Assembly (NCBI GenBank): GCA_015075165.1
Contig: JABTUY010000001.1
Coordinates: 620,001 to 684,000, forward strand
Direction: 5' to 3'
Length of the DNA stretch: 64,000 nucleotides
DNA from: Ideonella sp.
Lineage (GTDB): Bacteria; Pseudomonadota; Gammaproteobacteria; Burkholderiales; Burkholderiaceae_C
The notes under the pieces are model-generated. The model did not search any database and was not told the origin of the DNA. It saw only the letters and a list, made by a program, of their open reading frames with translations. Every line of letters starts with the position of its first letter. Position 1 is the stretch's first letter. A program made the translations under genes and the position numbers. Below, piece by piece: positions 1 to 8,455 of the stretch.

Positions 1-1740
1 GCGCACGTAGTCGAGCCCCAGCTCATAGAGCCGGGCCATGCCCGACAGCGCGGCACCGGCATGCTCCAGCCCCACGCGGGCGCCGAGCGCACGCCAGTGC
101 TGCGCCACCTGCTGGATCACGCCAGGCTGCGCAGCAGCGAGCGATTCGGGGGTGTCGATCCACAGCCGCGCGGCGGCCTTCGGCGCCTGGCGCAATTGCG
201 CCGAGATGGCGGCAACGAACTCGGTGGCCTGCAGCGATGCCGCAGCCAGGTTCACGCAGCGCGCGACACCGTCGCGTGCGATCTGCTCGAGCGCCAGCGC
301 CACTGCACGCTGATCCATCGCGTTGGTCAGGCGGCTGCGCGTGGCCAGCGCCAGCCACTTCGATGCCGACTCGAACGCCCCGCCCGGTTGCAGCTGCACG
401 CGCAGCGGGCAGTCGAAGTGCAGCAACTCACCGCGCGCGTTGCGCACCGGGTATTCGGCCAGGCTCGAGCGCTGCTGCAGCAGCGCGTCGGTCAGCTGGC
501 GCTGCCAATGGCCTTCGCCGGCAGCCGGTGCCGGGTCGGTGCAGCGGCACCCCACCACCGCCCATGCGCCTTCGGCCTCGGCTTGCGCCAGAGCCTGGTC
601 TGCCGCTGCCAGCGCCGCCGGCATGCCCACCACCTGGGCCTGATCGGCCGCGCCGATCACCAGCGATGGCCACTCGCCGGCGTGTGGCTTGAAACCCGCT
701 GTCGGCGGAATCGGCGCGGCCAGCGCCGTGCGCAGCGCCGGCACCAGCGCCTGGGCGAACGTGAGCGCATCGCCGCACGCGACCACGAGCGCGAAATCCG
801 ATCCGTTGAGGCGACCGCACAGCGGTCGGTCGGCTGCGGGCGCCTCGGCCAACGCGCGCGCCAGTGCACGCAGCAGCGCATCGACCGCGGCATGGCCGAG
901 CCGGCGGTTCAGTGGCTCGAGCTCCTGCACGCGCACCAGCACGATGCCCTGCGCGTCGCCGGCCGAGGCTTCGAAGCGGCGTTGCGCGTCGAGCATGAAC
1001 TGGCGGCGGTTTAGCAAGCCGGTCAATGCGTCGGTCTGTGCCTGCTGGCGCAGCGACTCCACCTGCTGCGCCTGCGCATCGAACATCGTGCTCAGGCGGC
1101 CCACCATCGTGTTCATGCTGCGCGCCAGCGGCTTCAACTCGGCCACCGCGGGTTCATCGACGGTGACGAAGCGGCCCTCCTGCAGCGCCTGCGCCTGCGC
1201 GACCGCGGCGTCGAGCGGGCGTCGGATCGAGCGCAGGCCCCAGGCCGCAAGCACGGCGCCGGCCAGACCCACCAGCGCCAGCAACTGCGCCGCGCGCACG
1301 CCGGCACGCCACAGCGCATCGAGCGCATAGGCCGACTGGCTCACCAGCTCGATGCGACCGATCGGGCGCCAGCCGTCGGACACCTGACCCACGCCGGGCT
1401 CGGCGCGCAGCGGCAAGCTACGCACGAACCATGCGGGCGCCCGACTCGGCGCCGTCGCGGCCTCGCGCTCGAACGGCACGCGGCCATCGGCACCCACCAG
1501 CTTGATGCTGCGGTAGGTGCCGGTGTCGAACTGCGCGGCCAGTACCAGCTCCATCAACGCCGCGTCGCCGCGCTGCTGCGACAGCGCGAGCGCGAGCGCC
1601 TGCGCGTTGTCGCGGTTCTTCACCGTGAGCTGCGCCTGCAGCGTGTTGCGCGCGGCGACCAGCGTGGTGAGCACGCCGCCGGCCAGCGCCAACAGCACCA
1701 CCAGCAGCATCAGCAACGCCATCCGTCGGATCAGCGACAT
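1..1740 (-). CDS. lapD: LapD-like c-di-GMP receptor (degenerate GGDEF-EAL), partial
   Basis: The frame stays open from an ATG at 1740 to the left edge (580 codons), so the C-terminus is missing. The N-terminus has a membrane segment (about residues 6-28), a periplasmic region, a second membrane segment and a HAMP-like stretch. The GGDEF site is degenerate (LNGSDF where RxGGDEF is expected) and the EAL site reads FDCPLR, so catalysis is unlikely. In the LapD family such domains bind c-di-GMP and the periplasmic domain sequesters the protease LapG. The gene follows lapG by 28 bases on the same strand, which supports this assignment over a generic diguanylate cyclase. Confidence 0.88.
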   Translation of the reverse strand, partial: MSLIRRMALLMLLVVLLALAGGVLTTLVAARNTLQAQLTVKNRDNAQALALALSQQRGDAALMELVLAAQFDTGTYRSIKLVGADGRVPFEREAATAPSRAPAWFVRSLPLRAEPGVGQVSDGWRPIGRIELVSQSAYALDALWRAGVRAAQLLALVGLAGAVLAAWGLRSIRRPLDAAVAQAQALQEGRFVTVDEPAVAELKPLARSMNTMVGRLSTMFDAQAQQVESLRQQAQTDALTGLLNRRQFMLDAQRRFEASAGDAQGIVLVRVQELEPLNRRLGHAAVDALLRALARALAEAPAADRPLCGRLNGSDFALVVACGDALTFAQALVPALRTALAAPIPPTAGFKPHAGEWPSLVIGAADQAQVVGMPAALAAADQALAQAEAEGAWAVVGCRCTDPAPAAGEGHWQRQLTDALLQQRSSLAEYPVRNARGELLHFDCPLRVQLQPGGAFESASKWLALATRSRLTNAMDQRAVALALEQIARDGVARCVNLAAASLQATEFVAAISAQLRQAPKAAARLWIDTPESLAAAQPGVIQQVAQHWRALGARVGLEHAGAALSGMARLYELGLDYVR

Positions 1741-1768
1741 GGCCGTTCTCCCTCGTCGAAACCATACA

Positions 1769-2482
1769 TCACAGAAAACCCTCGGCCTGCGCCTTGCGCA
1801 GCACCTCACGCCAGCGCGACAAGCGATCGGCCGCGTCACCGATGCGCGGCCCGCCGTTGCCGCGCCACAGCCCTTCGCTGTTGAAGCTGAACACCGGCGT
1901 CAGATCGGGCCGGCGCGACGCCGGTCGGATCTCGCCGATCAGGTTGTCGAGGATCAGCGGTTCGGCCTGCGGCTGCGCGTAGTAGGCGAGCACCATGTGG
2001 GGCAGCGTCGGACCGCCGGCGTCACCGACCTGCAGCCGCACGTAGACCAGCCGCAGCCGCGCCGCCGGCACGCCTGCGGCGAGCAGCGCGAAGTACTTGG
2101 CGATCGCGAAGTCCTCGCAGTCGCCACGGCCTTGCTGCAGGGTTTCGAGCGCGCTGGCCCAGTGATCGGCCTCGTGCCAGACGAGCGCATCGTCGGTGAA
2201 CACGATGCGGCTGTTGAAGAAGCGGTTGATCGCCTCGAGCCGTGCGGCGTCCTCACGTTGCGCCAGGCTGCCCAGCAGCGGCTGCAACTGCGCAACGCCC
2301 TGGACTGCCGTTGCGCCCAGGCGCTGCGCCGCAGCGGCCATGCGGTCGACATCCCACGCGCGCGGCCCACACAGCGTGGTGGCGAGCGCGCCGGCCAGCG
2401 CCAATTGCCGCCAGCCACTGCGAAGGCAACGGCCGCTGCGCCGTGGACGCGTCGCGCGGCAAGGGATCGGTTCGGTTTGCAT
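1769..2482 (-). CDS. lapG: LapG-like periplasmic transglutaminase-type cysteine protease
   Basis: A 237-residue protein of the bacterial transglutaminase-like cysteine proteinase family. The likely triad is visible as Cys in GRGDCEDFA, His in LPHMVLAYY and Asp in LILDNL. The N-terminus is basic, followed by a hydrophobic export segment (LALAGALATTLCG). I chose the ATG at 2482; the frame is open to 2656 but that extension has no signal-like character. In known Lap systems LapG cleaves a large surface adhesin unless LapD, loaded with c-di-GMP, holds it. The adhesin itself is not in the window. Confidence 0.88.
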   Translation of the reverse strand: MQTEPIPCRATRPRRSGRCLRSGWRQLALAGALATTLCGPRAWDVDRMAAAAQRLGATAVQGVAQLQPLLGSLAQREDAARLEAINRFFNSRIVFTDDALVWHEADHWASALETLQQGRGDCEDFAIAKYFALLAAGVPAARLRLVYVRLQVGDAGGPTLPHMVLAYYAQPQAEPLILDNLIGEIRPASRRPDLTPVFSFNSEGLWRGNGGPRIGDAADRLSRWREVLRKAQAEGFL

Positions 2483-2769
2483 CCGCGGGTCGGGTAGACA
2501 CGGCGCGCGCCGACACCCTCGGCCACCGCGTATCGCCCCGACCCTCGTGGTTTCGTCCGACCCCGGGGCGACTTGATCGAAGAATGGGCCGGGCCTGGAC
2601 GAACAGCGAGAAAGCGTGAAACAAGTTGCTACTGAAATGTGACTTCCGGTCGACATCCTTCTACCGGCGCGCGCTCATCACGCGGAAAGGGCAGGTTGCA
2701 CACCTACACTCCCACGGTTTGCGACCCGTTGATCGTTGCGCCGCGTTGCCACGCGGCCCGACCCAAGCC
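2483..2769. promoter_or_regulatory. Divergent intergenic region between lapG and the TolC-like gene
   Basis: A 287-base spacer between divergently transcribed genes, so it should hold promoters for both. I see no convincing -35/-10 pair or operator. The stretch around 2610-2660 is less GC-rich than its surroundings and is the most likely promoter location. Confidence 0.35.
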
Positions 2770-4275
2770 ATGACCCGAACCCGAAGCCCGATCCGTCTCG
2801 CCGCGCGCCTGCTGCCCGTACTATTGCCGGCACTGGTGCCCGCCACCGGTCTCGCACAAGGCGACGACCCGATGACCACCGCGGCACGGCGTGCGCTCGA
2901 GTCGAACCCCGAGCTGGCCGCCAAGGCCAACGCGCTGCGCGCATCGCTCGACGCGATCACCGTTGCGCGTGCCGGCTGGCTTCCCCGCGTCGACGCCGAC
3001 GCCCGCGTGGCCAGCACGCGCGACCGCATCACCACCCGCGTGCCGGCCAACGGCACGCTCGACTACAACGGCATCGCGTTGAGCGTCACGCAACTGCTGT
3101 GGGACGGCAACGCCGTGACGCAATCCGTGCGCCGCCTCGATCACGATCGCCAGGCGCGCTGGTTCGAACTGCTCGACGCCACCGAGCAGACCGCGCTCGA
3201 AGCCGCCAAGGCCTACGTCGACGTCACGCGCTACCGGCGCCTGGTCGAGCTGGCTGAAGACAGCTACGTGCAGCACCGCTATTACCAGCAGCTGATCAAC
3301 TCGCGCGTGCGTGCCGGCGTCGGCCGCGGCGTCGACCTCGAACAGGCCGCCGCGCGCGTCGCGCTGGCCGACTCGAACCTGACCACCGAAACCGCCAACC
3401 TGCACGACGTGATCGCGCGTTACCAGCGCATCGTGGGCGAGGCGCCGCCAGCGCAGATGCCGCGACCGGCATCGATCGGCCCCGGTGCGGGCATGCCCAC
3501 CAGCGCACCCGAGGCGATGAACCAGGCGCTGCGCAACAGCGCCGCGATCGATGCCGCGATCGAGACACTGCGCTCGGCGCGTGCCGCGGTGAGCGAGCGG
3601 CGCAGCGCCTACCAGCCGCGCGTGGAAGCGCGCGTGCGCGCCGGCGGCGGCCGCAACTTCGACGGCGTGCCCGACCAGAAGCGCGACACCACTGCCGAGA
3701 TCACGTTGAACTGGAACCTGTGGAACGGCGGCGCCGACCAGGCGCGCGTGCGCCAGCAGACCGGCCTGCTGAACCAGGCCGCCGACCTGCGCGACAAGAC
3801 CTGCCGCGACGTGCGCCAGACCGCCGGCATTGCGTACAACGACGTCGGCAAGCTCGACGACCTGCTGCGCGCGCTCGACCGCAACGTGCTGGCGATCGAG
3901 AAGGCGCGCGACGCCTACCGGCAGCAGTTCGAGATCGGCCAGCGCAGCCTGCTCGACCTGCTGAACGCCGAGAACGAGTACTACACCGCGCGGCGTGCCT
4001 ACGCCAACGCCGACTACGACCGCCAGCTTGCTCAGGCGCGCGTGCTCGCCTCGGTGCAGCAGCTGACGCAGCGGCTCGGCCTGCGCGCGCCGGTGAGCGC
4101 CGGCGACGCCGGCGTCGACGATCGCTGGGACGCCGGGCAAGATCTGCCCACGCGCTGCCCGGTGCTGGTGGCCGACGTGATGGCCACGCCGCGCAGCGAG
4201 CTCGACCAGCGCGCACGGCGCCTGCTCGGCGCCACGCCGCAGCCGGCGGCGCCGGCGTCGGCCGTGAAGCGCTGA
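2770..4275 (+). CDS. TolC-family outer membrane export channel (LapE-like)
   Basis: A 501-residue outer membrane efflux protein. It has a signal peptide (hydrophobic PVLLPALVPATG, then AQ), two long OEP repeats with coiled-coil heptads, and the typical ending in which ADYDRQLAQARVLASVQQL precedes a variable tail. The ATG at 2770 is preferred to earlier in-frame codons because the signal peptide begins there. It probably forms the outer membrane duct of a type I secretion system. Its place opposite lapG-lapD suggests it exports the Lap adhesin, but the inner membrane ABC and adaptor genes are not visible, so the substrate is inferred. Confidence 0.85.
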   Translation: MTRTRSPIRLAARLLPVLLPALVPATGLAQGDDPMTTAARRALESNPELAAKANALRASLDAITVARAGWLPRVDADARVASTRDRITTRVPANGTLDYNGIALSVTQLLWDGNAVTQSVRRLDHDRQARWFELLDATEQTALEAAKAYVDVTRYRRLVELAEDSYVQHRYYQQLINSRVRAGVGRGVDLEQAAARVALADSNLTTETANLHDVIARYQRIVGEAPPAQMPRPASIGPGAGMPTSAPEAMNQALRNSAAIDAAIETLRSARAAVSERRSAYQPRVEARVRAGGGRNFDGVPDQKRDTTAEITLNWNLWNGGADQARVRQQTGLLNQAADLRDKTCRDVRQTAGIAYNDVGKLDDLLRALDRNVLAIEKARDAYRQQFEIGQRSLLDLLNAENEYYTARRAYANADYDRQLAQARVLASVQQLTQRLGLRAPVSAGDAGVDDRWDAGQDLPTRCPVLVADVMATPRSELDQRARRLLGATPQPAAPASAVKR

Positions 4276-4317
4276 GCCGCCGCGCCGGGGCCCGGCGCTT
4301 GCGCGGGGGCCTCAGCG
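4270..4317. terminator. Possible bidirectional hairpin between convergent genes
   Basis: An inverted repeat CGCTGAG (4270-4276) and CTCAGCG (4311-4317) contains the stop codons of both converging genes. It encloses a second palindrome, GCGCCGGG/CCCGGCGC, at 4282-4298. There is no long T-tract, so termination is plausible rather than shown. Confidence 0.4.
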
Positions 4318-6141
4318 TTTGCGCGGCGGCGGCACGTCGGTGCAGCTGCCGTGCGCCACCTCGGCGGCCATGCCGATCGATTCGCCCAGCGTCGGGTGCG
4401 GGTGGATCGTGCTGCCGATGTCGATCGCGTCGGCACCCATCTCGATCGCCAGCGCCACCTCGCCGATCATGTCGCCGGCATGTGTGCCGACGATGCCACC
4501 GCCGACGATGCGGTGCGTCTGCTCGTCGAACAGCAGCTTGGTGAAGCCCTCGTCGCGGCCGTTGGCGATCGCGCGGCCCGACGCCGCCCATGGGAACAGG
4601 CCCTTGGTGACGGCGATGCCGCGCGCCTTGGCGTCGTCTTCGGTCAGGCCGACCCAGGCCACCTCGGGGTCGGTGTAGGCCACGCTCGGGATCACGCGCG
4701 CGTCGAATCGCGCCTTGCTGTCGCCGGCGGCGACTTCGGCCGCCACGTGGCCCTCGTGCACAGCCTTGTGCGCCAGCATCGGCTGGCCGACGATGTCGCC
4801 GATCGCGAAGATGTGCGGCACGTTGCTGCGCATCTGCGCATCCACCGGCACGAAGCCGCGCTCGTTGACCACCACACCAGCCTTGTCGGCGCCGATCTTG
4901 CGGCCGTTGGGGCTGCGGCCCACCGCCTGCAGCACGAGGTCGTAAATCTGCGGCTCCTTTGGCGCACCCTCGCCTTCGAAGCGCACGTGGATGCCGTCGG
5001 GGCTGGCCTCGGCACCGACGGTCTTGGTCTTCAGCATGATGCGGTCGAAGCGCGGCGCGTTCATCTTCTGCCACACGCGCACGAGGTCGCGATCGGCACC
5101 GAGCATCAGACCGTCGAGCATCTCGACCACGTCGAGCCGGGCGCCGAGCGTGGAGTACACCGTGCCCATCTCCAGGCCGATGATGCCGCCGCCGACGATC
5201 AGCAGCTTCTGCGGCAGCTGGCGCAGCTCGAGCGCGCCGGTGGAGTCGACGATGCGCGGGTCGCGCGGCAGGAACGGCAGGTGCACCGCCTGCGAACCGG
5301 CCGCGACGATGCACTGGCCGAAGCGGATGGTCTGCGTCTTGCCGGTCTTGTCCTGGCCGGAGCCGGTGGTCTCCTCGACGATCACATGGTGCGGGTCGGC
5401 GAACGTGCCGTAGCCGCGCACCACCGTGACCTTGCGCAGCTTGGCCATGCCGGCCAGGCCGCCGGTGAGCTTGCCGACCACCTTGTTCTTGTGCGCCAGC
5501 AGCTTCGCGGCATCGACGCTCGGCTTGCCGTAGGCGACGCCGAGATCGGCGAAGTGCGCCACCTCGTCCATCACCGCCGCCACGTGCAGCAGCGCCTTCG
5601 ACGGAATGCAGCCGACGTTCAGGCAGACGCCGCCGAGTGAGGCATAGCGCTCGACCAGCACGGTTCTCATGCCGAGATCGGCGGCACGGAACGCAGCCGA
5701 GTAGCCGCCGGGCCCGCCGCCGAGCACGAGCAGGTCGCATTCCAGATCGACGCCGCCGCTGTGGCGCGCGGCCACCGGTGCCACAGGCGGCGTGGCGGCG
5801 GACGACGTAGGTGGTCCTGCCGTGGCAGGCATGGCCGCGGCAGCGGGTGATGTGCCAGCGGGCGAAGCACCCGGCGCAGGCGCGGGTGTCGCAGCCTGCG
5901 CGGCCTGCGAATCGAGCGTCAGCAGCACCGAACCCTGGCTCACCTTGTCGCCCAGCCGCACGCGCATCTCGCGTACGACGCCGGCGGCGGTGGACGGGAT
6001 CTCCATCGACGCCTTGTCGCTCTCGACGGTGACCAGACTCTGCTCGACGGCCACGGTGTCACCGGCCTTGACGAGCACCTCGATCACCGCGACGTCCTTG
6101 AAGTCGCCGATGTCGGGAACCTTGACTTCGATCGTAGCCAT
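4312..6141 (-). CDS. lpdA: Dihydrolipoyl dehydrogenase (E3) with N-terminal lipoyl domain
   Basis: A 609-residue E3 of the pyruvate dehydrogenase complex. Residues 1-80 form a lipoyl domain with the lipoylation lysine in [11 protein letters not shown] Pro/Ala-rich linker (about 85-130) follows, then the flavoprotein: FAD motif [10 protein letters not shown], redox disulfide [16 protein letters not shown] motif [10 protein letters not shown] and the C-terminal active-site HPHPTLGE. It reoxidises the dihydrolipoyl arms of E2 using NAD+. The lipoyl-E3 fusion is common in beta- and gammaproteobacteria. It is the last gene of the operon, 5 bases after the BPH gene. The start is the ATG where the lipoyl domain begins. 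Confidence 0.96.
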   Translation of the reverse strand: MATIEVKVPDIGDFKDVAVIEVLVKAGDTVAVEQSLVTVESDKASMEIPSTAAGVVREMRVRLGDKVSQGSVLLTLDSQAAQAATPAPAPGASPAGTSPAAAAMPATAGPPTSSAATPPVAPVAARHSGGVDLECDLLVLGGGPGGYSAAFRAADLGMRTVLVERYASLGGVCLNVGCIPSKALLHVAAVMDEVAHFADLGVAYGKPSVDAAKLLAHKNKVVGKLTGGLAGMAKLRKVTVVRGYGTFADPHHVIVEETTGSGQDKTGKTQTIRFGQCIVAAGSQAVHLPFLPRDPRIVDSTGALELRQLPQKLLIVGGGIIGLEMGTVYSTLGARLDVVEMLDGLMLGADRDLVRVWQKMNAPRFDRIMLKTKTVGAEASPDGIHVRFEGEGAPKEPQIYDLVLQAVGRSPNGRKIGADKAGVVVNERGFVPVDAQMRSNVPHIFAIGDIVGQPMLAHKAVHEGHVAAEVAAGDSKARFDARVIPSVAYTDPEVAWVGLTEDDAKARGIAVTKGLFPWAASGRAIANGRDEGFTKLLFDEQTHRIVGGGIVGTHAGDMIGEVALAIEMGADAIDIGSTIHPHPTLGESIGMAAEVAHGSCTDVPPPRKR

Positions 6142-6146
6142 CGCGT

Positions 6147-6719
6147 TCAGTCCCTCAGTTTGATCGTGCGGGCGCGCACCGGGCCGGCGGAGTTCTTGTC
6201 GAACTCGCAGCCAGCGCGCACGCCGAGTTCGGTCAGCTCGCGTGGCGAGCGCGCGCGATCGTAGTGCGCATACATTGCGCCGAGCGCGAAGCTGCGTCCG
6301 GAGCCGATCGCCCAGAAGCGATCGAACTCGAACACCTCGCGGTACGAGTAGACGCCGAAGATGCCGGCCGCGTTGGCAATCAGCACGGTGAACTGGCTGC
6401 TCTCGTACGGGTCGGACTCCTCTTCCTTGGTGTTCAGGAAGAACTGCTCCTTCAACTTCGGGTGCAGCTTCAGGAAGGTCTCGAACACGTCGTCGCGCGA
6501 GCCCAGGCGCAACTCCTGCCGCGGCAGGCCGCCGAGCGCGCGCCGCAGCACCGGAAAGTGCGCCGTCGTACCGGCCATGCCGACCCACGAGTCGGCGATG
6601 CGGAACACCTTGTCGTTGGCCTCGTAGCCGTGCGCCAGCCGCGTGTCGCCGAACGTCACCAGCGCATCGGCGGCGATCGCCACCTGGCCACCCTTGCGGG
6701 CCACGCAGACCGTCGTCAC
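6147..6719 (-). CDS. BPH, betaproteobacterial proteasome homologue (Ntn hydrolase)
   Basis: A 190-residue proteasome beta-type fold protein. It begins [11 protein letters not shown], so removing the initiator Met exposes a nucleophilic Thr. An Asp (about 17) and a Lys in NDKVFRI (about 36) sit where the proteasome catalytic Asp and Lys lie, and [13 protein letters not shown] matches the family glycine-rich turn. The start is GTG. It resembles HslV, but no hslU is next to it, and the N-terminus and operon position fit the BPH class described from betaproteobacteria as a self-assembling double ring. It lies between aceF and lpdA (34 and 5 bases away), so it is probably co-transcribed with the dehydrogenase. 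Its substrate is unknown. Confidence 0.82.
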   Translation of the reverse strand: MTTVCVARKGGQVAIAADALVTFGDTRLAHGYEANDKVFRIADSWVGMAGTTAHFPVLRRALGGLPRQELRLGSRDDVFETFLKLHPKLKEQFFLNTKEEESDPYESSQFTVLIANAAGIFGVYSYREVFEFDRFWAIGSGRSFALGAMYAHYDRARSPRELTELGVRAGCEFDKNSAGPVRARTIKLRD

Positions 6720-6753
6720 GCCGCCCTCCTCGGGGCGGCGCCCACCGTGCGCC

Positions 6754-8424
6754 TCACAGCAGCACGCGCCGGAAGTCGGCGAGCAGGCTGGCGAGGTACG
6801 CGTTGAAGCGCGCGGCGGCCGCGCCGTCGATCACGCGATGGTCCCAGCTCAGCGACAGCGGCAGGATCAGCCGCGGCACGAACTGCTTGCCGTCCCAGCG
6901 CGGCTCGGTGCTCGAGCGGCAGACGCCGAGGATCGACACCTCGGGCGCGTTGATGATCGGCGTGAAGTAGCGCCCGCCGATGCCGCCGAGCGAGCTGATG
7001 CTGAAGCAGCCGCCGCTCATGTCCGACGGTGCGAGCTTGCCCTCGCGCGCCTTGGCCGCCAGCGTGCTCATCTCCTGGCTGATCGCCAGGATGCCTTTCT
7101 GGTCGGCGTCCTTGACCACCGGCACCACCAGCCCGTTGGGCGTATCGGCCGCGAAGCCGATGTGGAAGTAGCGCTTCAGCACCAGCTGATCGCCGTCGAT
7201 CGACGCGTTGAACTCGGGGAACTGCTTCAGCGCGAACACCGACGCCTTGATCAGGAACGCCAGCATCGTGACCTTGATGCCGGCCCTCTCGTGCTCCTTG
7301 TTCAGCTGCACGCGAAACGCCTCGAGGTCGGTGATGTCGGCATCGTCGTGGTTGGTGACATGCGGAATCATCACCCAGTTGCGATGCAGGTTCGCGCCGG
7401 AGATCTTCTTGATGCGCGACAGGTCCTTGCGCTCGATGGCACCGAACTTGGCGAAGTCCACCTGCGGCCACGGCAGCAACCCCGGCAGCGCGCCAGCGGC
7501 CGCACCCACCGGGGCCGATGCCTGCTGTGCCGCGGTGCGCGTGGTGCCGGCCATCACGGCCTTGACGAAGCCGCGCAGGTCGTCGTGCGTGACGCGACCT
7601 TTCGGCCCGCTGCCCTTCACCTCGTTCAGCGGCACGCCGAGCTCGCGCGCGAAACGGCGCACCGACGGCGAGGCATGCGGCAACTGACCCGGTTGCGCTT
7701 GCGCCGCCGCGGGATCGTGCGGCGGCACGGCGACGGACGAAGCCGCCGGCGCGGAGACGGTAGACGTCGCCACCAGCGCCACGACCGGTGCAGGTGCCGC
7801 CACCGACGCAGGCACTGCGGCCGGCGCCGACGGTGCCGCTTCGGTGGTCTCGATCAACGCGACGACCGAACCCTGCGACACCTTGTCGCCGAGCGCGACG
7901 CGCAGCTCGCGGATGACGCCGGCCATCGTGGCCGGGATCTCCATCGACGCCTTGTCGCTCTCGACGGTAATCAGGCTCTGCTCGAGCCGCACGCTGTCGC
8001 CCGGCTTGACGAACACCTCGATCACGGCCACGTCCTTGAAGTCGCCGATGTCGGGCACGCGCAGCTCGGCCATGGTGACCGCGCGACTCGCGGGTGCCGC
8101 GGCCGCCGGTGCAGGCCTCGGTGCCGATGGCGCAGCAGCGGGCGCGGCTGCGGCGCCCGCCGGGCCCGGCGCCGGTGCGGCCGCCGCGTCGGATTCCAGC
8201 GTCAACAGCAACGCGCCCTCGCTCACCTTGTCGCCGAGCGCAACCTTCAGCTCCTTGACGACACCGCCGGCGCTCGACGGAATCTCCATCGACGCCTTGT
8301 CGCTCTCGACAGTGACCAGGCTCTGCTCGGCCTTGATGGTGTCGCCGGGGCGCACCAGCAGCTCGATGACGGCCACGTCCTTGAAGTCCCCGATGTCGGG
8401 CACGCGCACTTCGACCAATGCCAT
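6754..8424 (-). CDS. aceF: Pyruvate dehydrogenase E2, dihydrolipoyl acetyltransferase
   Basis: A 556-residue E2 with two N-terminal lipoyl domains, each with DKASMEIP around the target lysine (residues about 1-80 and 115-195). These are separated by Ala/Pro linkers and followed by the peripheral subunit-binding domain (ASPSVRRFARELGV, about 260-300). The C-terminal acetyltransferase core has the active-site motif DHRVIDGA. It transfers the acetyl group to CoA in the cytoplasmic complex. The ATG at 8424 begins the first lipoyl domain and lies 31 bases after aceE. The two lipoyl domains and that of E3 are very similar, which suggests duplication within the operon. Confidence 0.96.
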   Translation of the reverse strand: MALVEVRVPDIGDFKDVAVIELLVRPGDTIKAEQSLVTVESDKASMEIPSSAGGVVKELKVALGDKVSEGALLLTLESDAAAAPAPGPAGAAAAPAAAPSAPRPAPAAAAPASRAVTMAELRVPDIGDFKDVAVIEVFVKPGDSVRLEQSLITVESDKASMEIPATMAGVIRELRVALGDKVSQGSVVALIETTEAAPSAPAAVPASVAAPAPVVALVATSTVSAPAASSVAVPPHDPAAAQAQPGQLPHASPSVRRFARELGVPLNEVKGSGPKGRVTHDDLRGFVKAVMAGTTRTAAQQASAPVGAAAGALPGLLPWPQVDFAKFGAIERKDLSRIKKISGANLHRNWVMIPHVTNHDDADITDLEAFRVQLNKEHERAGIKVTMLAFLIKASVFALKQFPEFNASIDGDQLVLKRYFHIGFAADTPNGLVVPVVKDADQKGILAISQEMSTLAAKAREGKLAPSDMSGGCFSISSLGGIGGRYFTPIINAPEVSILGVCRSSTEPRWDGKQFVPRLILPLSLSWDHRVIDGAAAARFNAYLASLLADFRRVLL

Positions 8425-8455
8425 TGAGTGTCTCCGTCGTTCTCTTGCGTCGGCT

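Noticed and set aside
2821-4140. Long frames antisense to the TolC-like gene, and similar long antisense frames under most core genes
   Set aside because: High-GC DNA leaves antisense and shifted frames open. They lack family motifs, while the opposite strand shows conserved domains.
6147-6719. Calling the Ntn hydrolase HslV
   Set aside because: No hslU is adjacent, the N-terminus differs from HslV and the position inside the pyruvate dehydrogenase operon fits the BPH class better.
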